Part shown: one piece after another, positions 1-7,719 of the stretch | Position numbering within the stretch: position 1 is the first letter of the stretch | How the letters are laid out: every line of letters starts with the position of its first letter | Assembly: GCA_002070505.1 (NCBI GenBank) | Contig: MWDJ01000002.1 | Location: 124,001 to 188,000 of the forward strand | Source: Bacteroidetes bacterium ADurb.Bin145 | Lineage (GTDB): Bacteria; Bacteroidota; Bacteroidia; Bacteroidales; VadinHA17 | DNA length: 64,000 nt | Direction of reading: 5' to 3' | Made by a program: the position numbers and the translations under genes | The notes under the pieces: model-generated | What the model saw: the letters and a program-made list of their open reading frames with translations, nothing else | Told to the model about the DNA's origin: nothing | The model's database searches: none

Positions 1-120
1 ATCGGAATCGGGAGAGAAAAAGGTGAAGTTCTGAATGATGAAGAGGGGTTGAATACAATGAGAGTACTTGGAGAGAACATGGCGTTCCTGCTGAAAAGAC
101 TAAATGAAAGGCAGTCTTAG
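1..120 (+). CDS. Flavodoxin-family / iron-sulfur flavoprotein, C-terminal fragment
   Basis: Only the last 39 codons of this gene lie inside the window; the reading frame is open from the first base and stops at TAG 118-120. The tail contains the block [20 protein letters not shown] followed by a Leu/Lys-rich helix, which resembles the C-terminus of NADPH-dependent FMN reductase or iron-sulfur flavoprotein family members. These carry electrons through FMN. The gene converges on the minus-strand gene ending at 150. The family call rests on the tail alone, so the substrate cannot be given. Confidence 0.55.
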   Translation: MGIGREKGEVLNDEEGLNTMRVLGENMAFLLKRLNERQS

Positions 121-149
121 AAGTTAACGATAACAGTGTTGGTATCCTG

Positions 150-611
150 TCAGGTAGCTGCTGCTGCAGAAGAGTGTTGTCTGAAGAAGTTCCTCAGGAA
201 GAACCCTGATAATATCAACACATCCTCTGAGGTATAAGAATCGATTGTACCTGTCAGCCATTTCGAATAATATTTCACCAGAGTACCATACTCGTAGCTT
301 ATGCTCCATCTGGTACTCCAGAAATTATCAAACTGCCATGGGTATTCTTTGTCCCCTAACTTTATAACCGAGCTTCGTTTAAATGGGAAGATTGTAATAT
401 TGCCGATAACTGAATCATTATTCAGATTGATGATCTCAGCTACAGGTTTGAATAGTTTCTTCATCTCAAATGAGTATCTCCTTCCGTTCATTTCTCCGAT
501 GGATTTTCTCGAGAAAGCTATTTTTTGAAGCTCTCCGCATTTCATGTCATTCCTGAAGATCTCGAATTTCCTGCTGAAGAATTTTGTCTTCCAGGTATAA
601 TGTGCTTCCAT
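150..611 (-). CDS. Conserved-looking hypothetical protein (possible tubby/LURP-like fold)
   Basis: This 153-residue protein starts at ATG 611 and has no signal peptide or clear transmembrane helix. It is rich in aromatic and basic residues and consists of short alternating strand-like segments. The pattern loosely recalls the tubby C-terminal-like or LURP-one barrel, in which repeated strands surround one central helix, but no diagnostic motif is visible. It lies downstream of the hydrogenase terminator and converges with the flavodoxin-like gene. No function is assigned. The ORF length, the ATG start and protein-like composition support a real gene. Confidence 0.5.
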   Translation of the reverse strand: MEAHYTWKTKFFSRKFEIFRNDMKCGELQKIAFSRKSIGEMNGRRYSFEMKKLFKPVAEIINLNNDSVIGNITIFPFKRSSVIKLGDKEYPWQFDNFWSTRWSISYEYGTLVKYYSKWLTGTIDSYTSEDVLILSGFFLRNFFRQHSSAAAAT

Positions 612-698
612 GTACGAAAAAATTATTTATGCAATTTACGAAAAAAGCATATCAGAAGACAGTTCTACCCGAAAATCCCGGATGATTCCTGTTTAATC

Positions 699-730
699 AA
701 AAAGAGAGGGTGTCCTTATGAGACACCCTC
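699..730 (-). terminator. Rho-independent terminator of the [FeFe] hydrogenase operon
   Basis: A perfect 9-bp stem (706-714 pairs with 722-730) encloses a 7-nt loop. Read on the minus strand it is followed by CTCTTTTTGA, a short T tract. It starts 8 bp past the stop codon of the hydrogenase catalytic subunit at 738, where the hydCBA transcript should end. Confidence 0.8.
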
Positions 731-737
731 CTGATAT

Positions 738-2519
738 TTAGTAGCTTTCCCTTTCGGTATAGTGTGTATGCAGCAACTCATGGGCTGCATGACTGTTCGG
801 CTTGCCAAGGAATTCCTTGTATATTGCAATCACATCGGGATTCTCATGTGATTTGCGCAGCACCATATGCTCATCTTCTGAATAGATGGCTTTCATCCTG
901 TTCTTTCTTATCTCCATGCTAGTCGGGATAGGCTGACCACCACCACCGATGCATCCTCCGGGACATGCCATTATTTCTATAAAGTGGTAAGGTGCCTTAC
1001 CTTTGCTTACCAGCCTCATGAGCTTATTGGCGTTTACAAGTCCATGAGCTATAGCGACCTTCAGTTCAGCCCCTTCAAGGAATTTCCAGTCGTCGACGCA
1101 GCCTTCTATCTTCAGAGATGCTTCCTTAACGCCTTCCATTCCCCTTACGGGAGTTATATTCAGATTTTTAAAAGGAATTTCCCTTCCGGTAACTATTTCG
1201 TAGGCAGTACGTAATGCAGCCTCCATAACACCGCCTGTAGCTCCGAAAATGACTGCCGCTCCGGTCGATTCGCCCATTATCGAATCATAGTGAGAAGGTT
1301 CAAGGTTTCTGAAATCGATACCTGCCTGTTTGATCATTACGGCCAGTTCGCGTGTTGTAAGAACATAATCTATATCCTTATAACCGCTTGACCTCATCTC
1401 TGGTCTGTCGGCTTCGTATTTCTTTGCAGTGCAAGGCATCACTGATACTGAAACAACTTTTGCCGGATCGATCTTTTTCTTAGATGCAAAGAATGTTTTA
1501 GCCAGTGCACCGAACATCTGCTGTGGTGATTTGCATGTAGAGAGATTCGGCAGCAATTCCGGGTACTTATGTTCAATGAATTTTATCCAGCCCGGTGAGC
1601 ATGATGTAAACATTGGTACCCTGGTTTTCTTATCACCATCGACAAGCACTTTTTTCAACCTTGTCAGAAGTTCAGTTCCTTCTTCCATGATCGTAAGGTC
1701 GGCACTGAAGTCTGTATCAAGAACGGAGTCAAAACCAAGCTGACGCAGGGCGGTTACCATTTTGCCGGTTACCCTCTCACCCGGATCATAACCGAGATCC
1801 TCACCAAGAGCAACACGTACAGCAGGGGCTGTCTGAACAACAACATGCTTATCCGGGTCATAGATTGCATCCCATACCTGATCAATATAGGTCTTTTCCA
1901 CAAGGGCTCCGGTGGGACAGCGGTTAACGCACTGCCCGCAGTTGGTACAGACCACGTGGCTCATAGGACGGTCGTGGAATGATGATATTTTCTGATGCAT
2001 TCCCTTATTGGCCACTGCAATAGCGGATATATGCTGTAATTCGGTACATGTCCTTACGCAGCGCTGACACCTGATGCATTTACTGTCATCCTTCATGAAT
2101 GAAGGAGATGATCTGTCAATTGTATAGGGCCTGTCGGCAACAAGATCCAGGAAAATGGTGTCCCCGAAAGCAAACTCATTGGCAAGAGCCTGCAGTTCAC
2201 ATTTCTGGTTCTTATAGCATTTTGTACAATCTGATCTGTGCTCTGAAAGAAGAAGTTCAACAATATGCTTTCTTGCATTCCTGACTTTCAGGGTATTTGT
2301 TTGAATATCCATTCCTTCAGCCACAGGCATTGCACAGGCTGCGATAAGAGTCCTGGCACCTGTCTGTTCAACCACGCAAACCCTGCAGTTACCAGCCACA
2401 CACAGGTCGGGATGATTGCATAATGTAGGAATATTTATATTGAGTTTTTTTGCAGCCTCGAGCACTGTTGTTCCCGGCTGAACTGAAACCCTCTGATTAT
2501 TTATACTGAGATTTATCAT
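738..2519 (-). CDS. hydA: NAD-linked [FeFe] hydrogenase catalytic subunit (HydA/HndD type)
   Basis: This 593-residue protein produces or oxidises H2 at the H-cluster. The order of parts is an N-terminal [2Fe-2S] domain (Cys at 34, 45, 48 and about 62), a His-Cys3 [4Fe-4S] site around 85-107, two ferredoxin [4Fe-4S] motifs (CIRCQRC and CTNCGQC) near 148-200, and the H-cluster domain. H-cluster motif L1 is TSCSPGW (305-311), L2 is MPCTAKKYE (361-369) and L3 is EIMACPGGCIGGGG. L1 carries Ser where the textbook motif has a second Cys. The gene follows subunits B and C in one operon, the layout of trimeric NAD(P)-dependent enzymes. No hydE, hydF or hydG maturase lies in the window. Confidence 0.93.
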   Translation of the reverse strand: MINLSINNQRVSVQPGTTVLEAAKKLNINIPTLCNHPDLCVAGNCRVCVVEQTGARTLIAACAMPVAEGMDIQTNTLKVRNARKHIVELLLSEHRSDCTKCYKNQKCELQALANEFAFGDTIFLDLVADRPYTIDRSSPSFMKDDSKCIRCQRCVRTCTELQHISAIAVANKGMHQKISSFHDRPMSHVVCTNCGQCVNRCPTGALVEKTYIDQVWDAIYDPDKHVVVQTAPAVRVALGEDLGYDPGERVTGKMVTALRQLGFDSVLDTDFSADLTIMEEGTELLTRLKKVLVDGDKKTRVPMFTSCSPGWIKFIEHKYPELLPNLSTCKSPQQMFGALAKTFFASKKKIDPAKVVSVSVMPCTAKKYEADRPEMRSSGYKDIDYVLTTRELAVMIKQAGIDFRNLEPSHYDSIMGESTGAAVIFGATGGVMEAALRTAYEIVTGREIPFKNLNITPVRGMEGVKEASLKIEGCVDDWKFLEGAELKVAIAHGLVNANKLMRLVSKGKAPYHFIEIMACPGGCIGGGGQPIPTSMEIRKNRMKAIYSEDEHMVLRKSHENPDVIAIYKEFLGKPNSHAAHELLHTHYTERESY

Positions 2520-2540
2520 TATGATGAATTATTTTAGTTG

Positions 2541-3701
2541 TTAGTAAATGATCTCTTCCCTGAAATTCTCGACTATCGTTCTGAAAGCATTTCCGACCGA
2601 TTGCCCGAGTCCGCATTTTGATGCAACTTTCATTGTATCGGCAAGCTTCATCAGTTCATTAAGATAGGTTGATTTTACTTCACCTTTCTTGACTTTTTCA
2701 ACTCCTTTCAGAAGCTGCTGGCAACCTACCCGGCATGGAGTGCATTGTCCGCAGGATTCTTCAGCAAAGAAATCCAGATAGTTATGGAGAACGTTATACA
2801 TCGATCTTGAACTGTTGAACAGTTTCATCGAACCGCCTGTAGGTACACCTTCAAAACCTATGATTGTATTCCCGAACTTCTTTCTTGGAACACAGAAACC
2901 TGAAGCACCTCCGACCTGTACAGCTTTTGTATCACCGTCGCCGAATTCATTTACAAATTCCTGGACCGACATTCCGAGTTCCAGTTCGAATATACCCGGA
3001 GTAGGTGTATCGCCTGATATCGAGAACACTTTCGATCCTCTTGAGTCTTTTGTACCAAGCTGGCTGTATGATTCCGGACCATGGGTCAGGATCATCATAG
3101 CTGTAACAAGGGTCTCTACGTTGTTAATTGACGTAGGTTTATTAAAGACGCCGGATGTTGTAGGATAGGGAGGTTTATTACGTGGTTCGCCTCGTCCGCC
3201 TTCAATAGATTCGAACAGGGCACTTTCTTCACCGCAGATGTATGCTCCGCTTCCCATGCAATAACTTATATTGAAATCATATCCAATTTGTTTGATCATC
3301 TTATGAAAAGAATCAAGCTCTTTCATCAGCTGTGGCAGAAGGAACCTGTATTCACCCCTGAGGTACACAATGCCCTTTTTTGCGCCTATAGCCTTTCCGG
3401 CAATGACCATACCTCCATAAACCTTGTAAGCCACCCTGTCAAGGATCTCCCGGTCCTTGAATGTTCCCGGTTCACCTTCGTCGGCATTACATACTACATA
3501 TTTATCAGGTTCTTTAACAGCTGCTGTGTATTTCCATTTCAGTCCCGTAGGGAAACCTGCACCACCGCGTCCTTTCAGCCCGGAATCAAGTATCTGCTGA
3601 ATAATTGCATCTGGTGAAATCTTATAAGCTTTTGTCAATACTTCTTTCGGATCAATTTTTTCAAAGATCAGATCTACTTTATTTAGTCCTTTATTTTCCA
3701 T
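2541..3701 (-). CDS. hydB: NADH-binding flavoprotein subunit of [FeFe] hydrogenase (NuoF-like, short form)
   Basis: This is the diaphorase subunit, which binds NADH and FMN and passes electrons to HydA. Visible motifs are the glycine-rich GRGGAGFPTGLKW, the FMN/NADH segment CNADEGEPGTFKDREI, and the C-terminal [4Fe-4S] site SCGQCTPCRVG with a later SKCGLGQ. At 386 residues it contains only the NuoF core. It lacks both the N-terminal thioredoxin-like [2Fe-2S] extension and the C-terminal 2x[4Fe-4S] ferredoxin domain found in ~600-residue HydB proteins of bifurcating hydrogenases. It lies 11 bp after hydC and 21 bp before hydA. Confidence 0.9.
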   Translation of the reverse strand: MENKGLNKVDLIFEKIDPKEVLTKAYKISPDAIIQQILDSGLKGRGGAGFPTGLKWKYTAAVKEPDKYVVCNADEGEPGTFKDREILDRVAYKVYGGMVIAGKAIGAKKGIVYLRGEYRFLLPQLMKELDSFHKMIKQIGYDFNISYCMGSGAYICGEESALFESIEGGRGEPRNKPPYPTTSGVFNKPTSINNVETLVTAMMILTHGPESYSQLGTKDSRGSKVFSISGDTPTPGIFELELGMSVQEFVNEFGDGDTKAVQVGGASGFCVPRKKFGNTIIGFEGVPTGGSMKLFNSSRSMYNVLHNYLDFFAEESCGQCTPCRVGCQQLLKGVEKVKKGEVKSTYLNELMKLADTMKVASKCGLGQSVGNAFRTIVENFREEIIY

Positions 3702-3712
3702 TGTTCAGGATA

Positions 3713-4180
3713 TTATTTTTTTTGCATATAACCTTTAATTATCTCGACCACTTTTTCAGGGGTAAGTTCTGTGTAAGGCATCTCGTTGATGAGCATTGCA
3801 GGAGCTTTATGGCACCATCCTATACAATTCGTTTCAATCAGGCTGAATTGCCTGTCGGATGTTGTTTCACCAACTTTTATTTTAAGCATATCTTCGAGGG
3901 TCTGGATAATTTCTCCTTTCCCTTTCATTGAACATGTTATTGTTTTACAAACCCTTATGACATACTTACCTCTAACCTGGGTGTCGAGAAAAGTATAAAA
4001 TGAAGCAGTTCCGTATACTTCAGCTGCGGAGATATCCAACTCCTTTGCGACTTCAACCATGGCCTCATCAGTAAGATAATTATGCTTCTCAACTATACCC
4101 TGAAGTATAGGCATAAGACTCTCTCTTGCACGACCATGCTTGTCGGATAGTTCCTTAACAAGATTTCCTAATTGGTACAT
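3713..4180 (-). CDS. hydC: NuoE-like [2Fe-2S] subunit of [FeFe] hydrogenase
   Basis: This is a 155-residue thioredoxin-like ferredoxin of the NuoE/HndA/HydC family, usually about 160 residues. An N-terminal helical bundle precedes the [2Fe-2S] ligands CKTITC (C-x4-C) and NCIGWC (C-x3-C). It relays electrons between the NADH flavoprotein and the catalytic subunit. It is the first gene of the hydCBA operon and starts at ATG 4180. A Rex-like palindrome lies 64-81 bp upstream of this start. Confidence 0.92.
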   Translation of the reverse strand: MYQLGNLVKELSDKHGRARESLMPILQGIVEKHNYLTDEAMVEVAKELDISAAEVYGTASFYTFLDTQVRGKYVIRVCKTITCSMKGKGEIIQTLEDMLKIKVGETTSDRQFSLIETNCIGWCHKAPAMLINEMPYTELTPEKVVEIIKGYMQKK

Positions 4181-4243
4181 TTCTTATTGATTTTTAGATA
4201 GTTAAATGATATTATTTTTTATAATTATTGCTTTCAAAAATTG

Positions 4244-4261
4244 CTGTTAATTTAATAACAA
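4244..4261. promoter_or_regulatory. Putative Rex operator upstream of hydCBA
   Basis: The core 4245-4260 is a perfect inverted repeat, TGTTA-n6-TAACA. In 18-bp register it is CTGTTAATTTAATAACAA, close to the known Rex pattern TTGTTAAnnnnTTAACAA. It lies in the 205-bp spacer (4181-4385) between hypB and hydC, which must hold the hydCBA promoter; no perfect TAnnTTTG box was found there. The surroundings are very A+T-rich, so chance palindromy is possible. The spacer also contains a doubtful 26-codon plus-strand ORF (4325-4405). Confidence 0.5.
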
Positions 4262-4385
4262 TACTTTGTAAAAAACAAAAAAAATCTCAAACTTGCTAAT
4301 TTAGAATTAAACTAAACAAAGAATTATGCCCGATAAACCATATAATAAGAATGATAAAAGAGCTGAAACAGAACCTGATCGGTTG

Positions 4386-5042
4386 TCAGATCAAATAGGA
4401 TTTTAATCTCATTCTGATCCAGTCATACCACATTTTTATATTGTCTCCTGATGTGCATGAGACTTCAAAAAGTGGCACCCGGGCATTAATATCGCGCAGG
4501 TCAGATCTGAATTTGTCAATATTGAAATTTGTGTAAGGTATGAGGTCGGTCTTGTTAAGTATAACTGCTTCAGCTTCCCTGAACAGCATCGGGTATTTGG
4601 CCGGTTTATCGTCACCTTCAGCAACGCTTACAAGTGCAAGCTTGAAAGTTTCGCCAAGATCAAACTGAGAGGGACAGATCAGGTTTCCGACATTCTCAAC
4701 GAACAGTACATCAATATCTTTCAGGTTGAATGAACCTAGCACTTTAGAAATACTGTGGGAATCCAGATGGCAGCCGCCTTCAGTATTGATTACCACAATC
4801 GGTATATCATACTTCTTAAGCCGTTGGGCATCCCGGTCAGTAGTGATGTCCCCCTCAATGACACCTATCCTGAAATCCCTGCCAATCTCCTCACAGGTAC
4901 ATTCAAGCAATGTTGTCTTTCCTGCTCCTGGTGAGCTGATAATATTGACCATCATCACTTTTTCAGAAGCAAGCAGCTTTCGAACCTCTGCAGCTTTGTT
5001 CTGGTTCCTGTTGAGGATGTTCCTCATAATCTTTATTTCCAT
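4386..5042 (-). CDS. hypB: Hydrogenase nickel-incorporation GTPase HypB
   Basis: This 218-residue SIMIBI GTPase delivers nickel to the [NiFe] hydrogenase large subunit together with HypA. The P-loop SSPGAGKTT is near residue 37, followed by EGDITTDRDAQR, the invariant EGGCHLDSHS-type metal-binding segment, and NKTDL for guanine recognition. There is no His-rich N-terminal extension, so nickel storage is not expected. It is the last gene of the rex-hypFCDEAB operon, 2 bp after hypA. Confidence 0.95.
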   Translation of the reverse strand: MEIKIMRNILNRNQNKAAEVRKLLASEKVMMVNIISSPGAGKTTLLECTCEEIGRDFRIGVIEGDITTDRDAQRLKKYDIPIVVINTEGGCHLDSHSISKVLGSFNLKDIDVLFVENVGNLICPSQFDLGETFKLALVSVAEGDDKPAKYPMLFREAEAVILNKTDLIPYTNFNIDKFRSDLRDINARVPLFEVSCTSGDNIKMWYDWIRMRLKSYLI

Positions 5043-5044
5043 AG

Positions 5045-5386
5045 CTATTCTCCCTCTATGCTTTTAATGAATAATTCCTTACCCTGTATTATTTCGAGAT
5101 CAGTTGAACCGCATGACCGGCATTCAAATTTATTGTCATTTACGATAAAATCATTCCCGCATGCCGCGCATCTCATCTTCACCGGTGTTATTTCAATATT
5201 TATTTCTGCCTCTTCAGCCGCTGTCCCCGATACTGCTTCCCTGAAAGCAAAGCGGAAGATATCTGGCACTATCTGGATCATCTGACCGAAAGTGATATTA
5301 ACATCAGAGACTTTCGATAAACCTCCATTTTTTGCCTCTTCCAGCACTATTGCCGCCAGGTCTTCAGCTATTCTCAGTTCATGCAT
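5045..5386 (-). CDS. hypA: Hydrogenase maturation nickel metallochaperone HypA
   Basis: This 113-residue protein begins MHEL, where the N-terminal amine and His2 form the nickel site. It carries the zinc ribbon CAACG...CRSCG near the C-terminus. It hands nickel to HypB and the hydrogenase large subunit. It lies 14 bp after hypE and 2 bp before hypB. The length matches the family. Confidence 0.94.
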   Translation of the reverse strand: MHELRIAEDLAAIVLEEAKNGGLSKVSDVNITFGQMIQIVPDIFRFAFREAVSGTAAEEAEINIEITPVKMRCAACGNDFIVNDNKFECRSCGSTDLEIIQGKELFIKSIEGE

Positions 5387-5400
5387 AATTTCCGGTCATC

Positions 5401-6408
5401 TTAACATATCCTCGGGATCTGTGTTCCAGACAGCATATCGAGGATTCTTTCTCCTCCTATTGATGTTTTCAGTACAACCCGGGCTCTCATTTCCGGCAGT
5501 ATCTCACCAATGACCTCTGCAGAACGGCCCAGAGGGTCAGATCTGAGTATCTCCACGATATGTTGGGCGTCATCGCTGCCTGCAACAAAAAGAACCTTTC
5601 CCTCGTTGGCCAGGTACAAAGGATCGAAGCCAAGCATTTCACATAATCCCCGTACAGGATCATCAACCGGGACTGATGATTCGTTTACAAAAATTCCCAT
5701 ATTGATCATAACGGCCAGTTCATTAAGTACTGTTGCCAGTCCGCCCCTTGTAAGGTCCCTCATGAAACTTATCTCATTCCCGGATTCAAGGACAGAAGCT
5801 ATCAGATGATTCAGGGCAGCACAATCAGATTCAACGGGGATCCTGAAGTTTAAATTATTACGCGCACCGAGGACAGCCAGTGCATGATTGCCAAGGGATC
5901 CGTTAACAATCAGCTTATCACCCGGTTTAATTCTCTTCCCTGTGCTTATATGTTCATATCCGGGTTTAATAATCCCGGTACCTGATGTGTTAATAAACAG
6001 CTTGTCACATTTACCTCTTTCAACAACCTTGGTATCACCTGTGACTATTTTTACATGAGCCTTTTCAGCCTCATCAGCCATCGACTCAACAATTATCTTC
6101 AGATCAGCCACCGGAAGTCCCTCTTCAATGATGAAGGCGGTTGAAAGAAACCCGGGTACTGCTCCTGAAACCGCCAGATCATTAATAGTACCGCATACTG
6201 CCAGCTTCCCTATATTTCCTCCCGGAAAAAACAGGGGATCAACAACATAAGAATCTGTTGTAAAAGCAAGCATTTCGCCGCGGGCACTTACCAGAGCTGA
6301 ATCGGTAAGCGGTTCAGACATACCGAACCTTTTTGAAAAAACCTCTTCAATAAGCCGGTGTGTGAGCCTGCCCCCGCTGCCCTGACCCAATGTTATAACA
6401 TCATTCAT
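5401..6408 (-). CDS. hypE: Carbamoyl dehydratase HypE
   Basis: This 335-residue PurM-like ATPase converts the carbamoyl group received from HypF into a thiocyanate on its C-terminal Cys, the source of the CN ligands of the [NiFe] site. The protein ends in PRIC, the diagnostic HypE tail with the reactive terminal Cys. The N-terminus GQGSGGRLTHRLIEEVF and TTDSYVVDPLFFPGG match the family. It overlaps hypD by 8 bp, suggesting coupled translation. Confidence 0.95.
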   Translation of the reverse strand: MNDVITLGQGSGGRLTHRLIEEVFSKRFGMSEPLTDSALVSARGEMLAFTTDSYVVDPLFFPGGNIGKLAVCGTINDLAVSGAVPGFLSTAFIIEEGLPVADLKIIVESMADEAEKAHVKIVTGDTKVVERGKCDKLFINTSGTGIIKPGYEHISTGKRIKPGDKLIVNGSLGNHALAVLGARNNLNFRIPVESDCAALNHLIASVLESGNEISFMRDLTRGGLATVLNELAVMINMGIFVNESSVPVDDPVRGLCEMLGFDPLYLANEGKVLFVAGSDDAQHIVEILRSDPLGRSAEVIGEILPEMRARVVLKTSIGGERILDMLSGTQIPRIC

Positions 6409-7489
6409 CCAGTCTGTATCTGAACCATGTATTACATGAACCTTCCATCGATACCATGCATGCCCCGACAGGATGGTCGGGTATACAATCCCTTCCGAAA
6501 AGCGAACAATCCGGAGGTACTTTATTCCCCCTTAATATTTCACCGCATAAGCAGTATTTATCCTCAGTATGGGATTTACTTTCAGATTGCGGAACAAATC
6601 TTTCAGCATCATGTATCCTGAATTCTTCTTTTAATCTCAGACCGCTGTCCGGAATTATCCCGAAACCTCTCCACCAGGCATCGCAGGGCTCAAATACCTG
6701 CGCCATATATTTCTTTGCCAGAGTATTACCCTTTTTTGTTACTGCACGTCTATACTGTATTTCCACTTTCTGGCCGGCATTATTAACCTGCTTGACAAGC
6801 AACAGAACAGCATGAAGAATGTCTGCCGGTTCAAAACCTGTTACGACGCATCCTAAATTATATCTTTCAGGGATGAAATCAAATATTTCCGATCCCGTTA
6901 TTGCTGCGACATGTCCCGGACAGATAAAACCATCTATCGAAGATCCGTCTTTAAGAATAGCATCCATTGCATTAGGCATTGTCTTATGTGCATTCAGGAC
7001 AAAAAAATTTGTGATCCTCTCTTTCTCTGAATTTACCAGTGTAACGGCTGTACCCGGAGCTGTTGTTTCGAAGCCGATCCCGAGGAAGATGACTTTTTTA
7101 CCGGGATTTAAAGCGGCAATTTCAAGAGCCTCAGATGCAGAGATAACAATCCTTATGTCTGCTCCTTCCCTCCTGGCTCCTTCCAGCGAAGAATGTGACC
7201 CCGGAACCCTTATAAGATCCCCGAAGCTGGCAATTATAACATCTTGCTGCCCTGCACAGTCAAGGGCCTTATCAATAAAATCCTTTCCGGTTACACATAC
7301 CGGACAACCTGGTCCCGAGATCAGCTTTATTTCCTTAGGTAAAAGAGAGGGAATCCCAAACCTGTGTATGGCATTTGTATGTCCACCGCATACTTCCATA
7401 AAAACATAGTTACGGCAGACCTCTCTTCTTATTGCTTCAGCCAGTTTTCCAATCAATCTGCCATCCCTGTATTCATCAATATATTTCAT
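6401..7489 (-). CDS. hypD: Hydrogenase Fe(CN)2CO assembly protein HypD
   Basis: This 362-residue iron-sulfur scaffold works with HypC to build the Fe(CN)2CO unit. Conserved features are CGGHTNAI, GPGCPVCVTG and the C-terminal [4Fe-4S] region CLCGEIL...PPDC...GRDC...GACMVSMEGSC. The start at ATG 7489 overlaps the hypC stop by 4 bp, an ATGA junction. Confidence 0.95.
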   Translation of the reverse strand: MKYIDEYRDGRLIGKLAEAIRREVCRNYVFMEVCGGHTNAIHRFGIPSLLPKEIKLISGPGCPVCVTGKDFIDKALDCAGQQDVIIASFGDLIRVPGSHSSLEGARREGADIRIVISASEALEIAALNPGKKVIFLGIGFETTAPGTAVTLVNSEKERITNFFVLNAHKTMPNAMDAILKDGSSIDGFICPGHVAAITGSEIFDFIPERYNLGCVVTGFEPADILHAVLLLVKQVNNAGQKVEIQYRRAVTKKGNTLAKKYMAQVFEPCDAWWRGFGIIPDSGLRLKEEFRIHDAERFVPQSESKSHTEDKYCLCGEILRGNKVPPDCSLFGRDCIPDHPVGACMVSMEGSCNTWFRYRLDE

Positions 7490-7719
7490 TGATTATCAAT
7501 ATTGTTTGAATCATGGATCTCCTTAAATATTCTTATTGTCTCCTCAGCTTCTTCCTCACTTATCTTCTGAATAGCAAATCCGGCATGGAGCAAAACATAG
7601 TCTCCCGGTTTTGCATCTTCAATCATTTGCAACCCTGCTTTGAATATTGTTCCACCGGCCGAGACTTCTGCTATACTATCTTTGATCGATATTATTTTTA
7701 CTGGTATACTTAGACACAT
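7486..7719 (-). CDS. hypC: Hydrogenase assembly chaperone HypC
   Basis: This 77-residue HypC/HybG/HupF-family chaperone starts MCLSIPVKI. The essential Cys2 binds the iron centre and the immature large subunit. The rest is the expected small beta-barrel plus a C-terminal helix. It shares one base with the hypF stop and four with the hypD start. One HypC is present for one [NiFe] enzyme in this window. Confidence 0.95.
   Translation of the reverse strand: MCLSIPVKIISIKDSIAEVSAGGTIFKAGLQMIEDAKPGDYVLLHAGFAIQKISEEEAEETIRIFKEIHDSNNIDNQ

Noticed and set aside
4265-4279. TTTGT-AAAAA-ACAAA inverted repeat near hydC as another Rex site
   Set aside because: It lacks the TGTxA core spacing of the other sites and is likely chance in A+T-rich DNA.
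4325-4405. 26-codon plus-strand ORF (MPDKPYNKND...) in the hypB-hydC spacer
   Set aside because: It has no ribosome binding site, overlaps the end of hypB and is too short to support without homologues; it remains possible but unproven.
6819-7409. 196-codon plus-strand ORF opposite hypD
   Set aside because: It lies wholly inside hypD, whose conserved motifs settle the coding strand.
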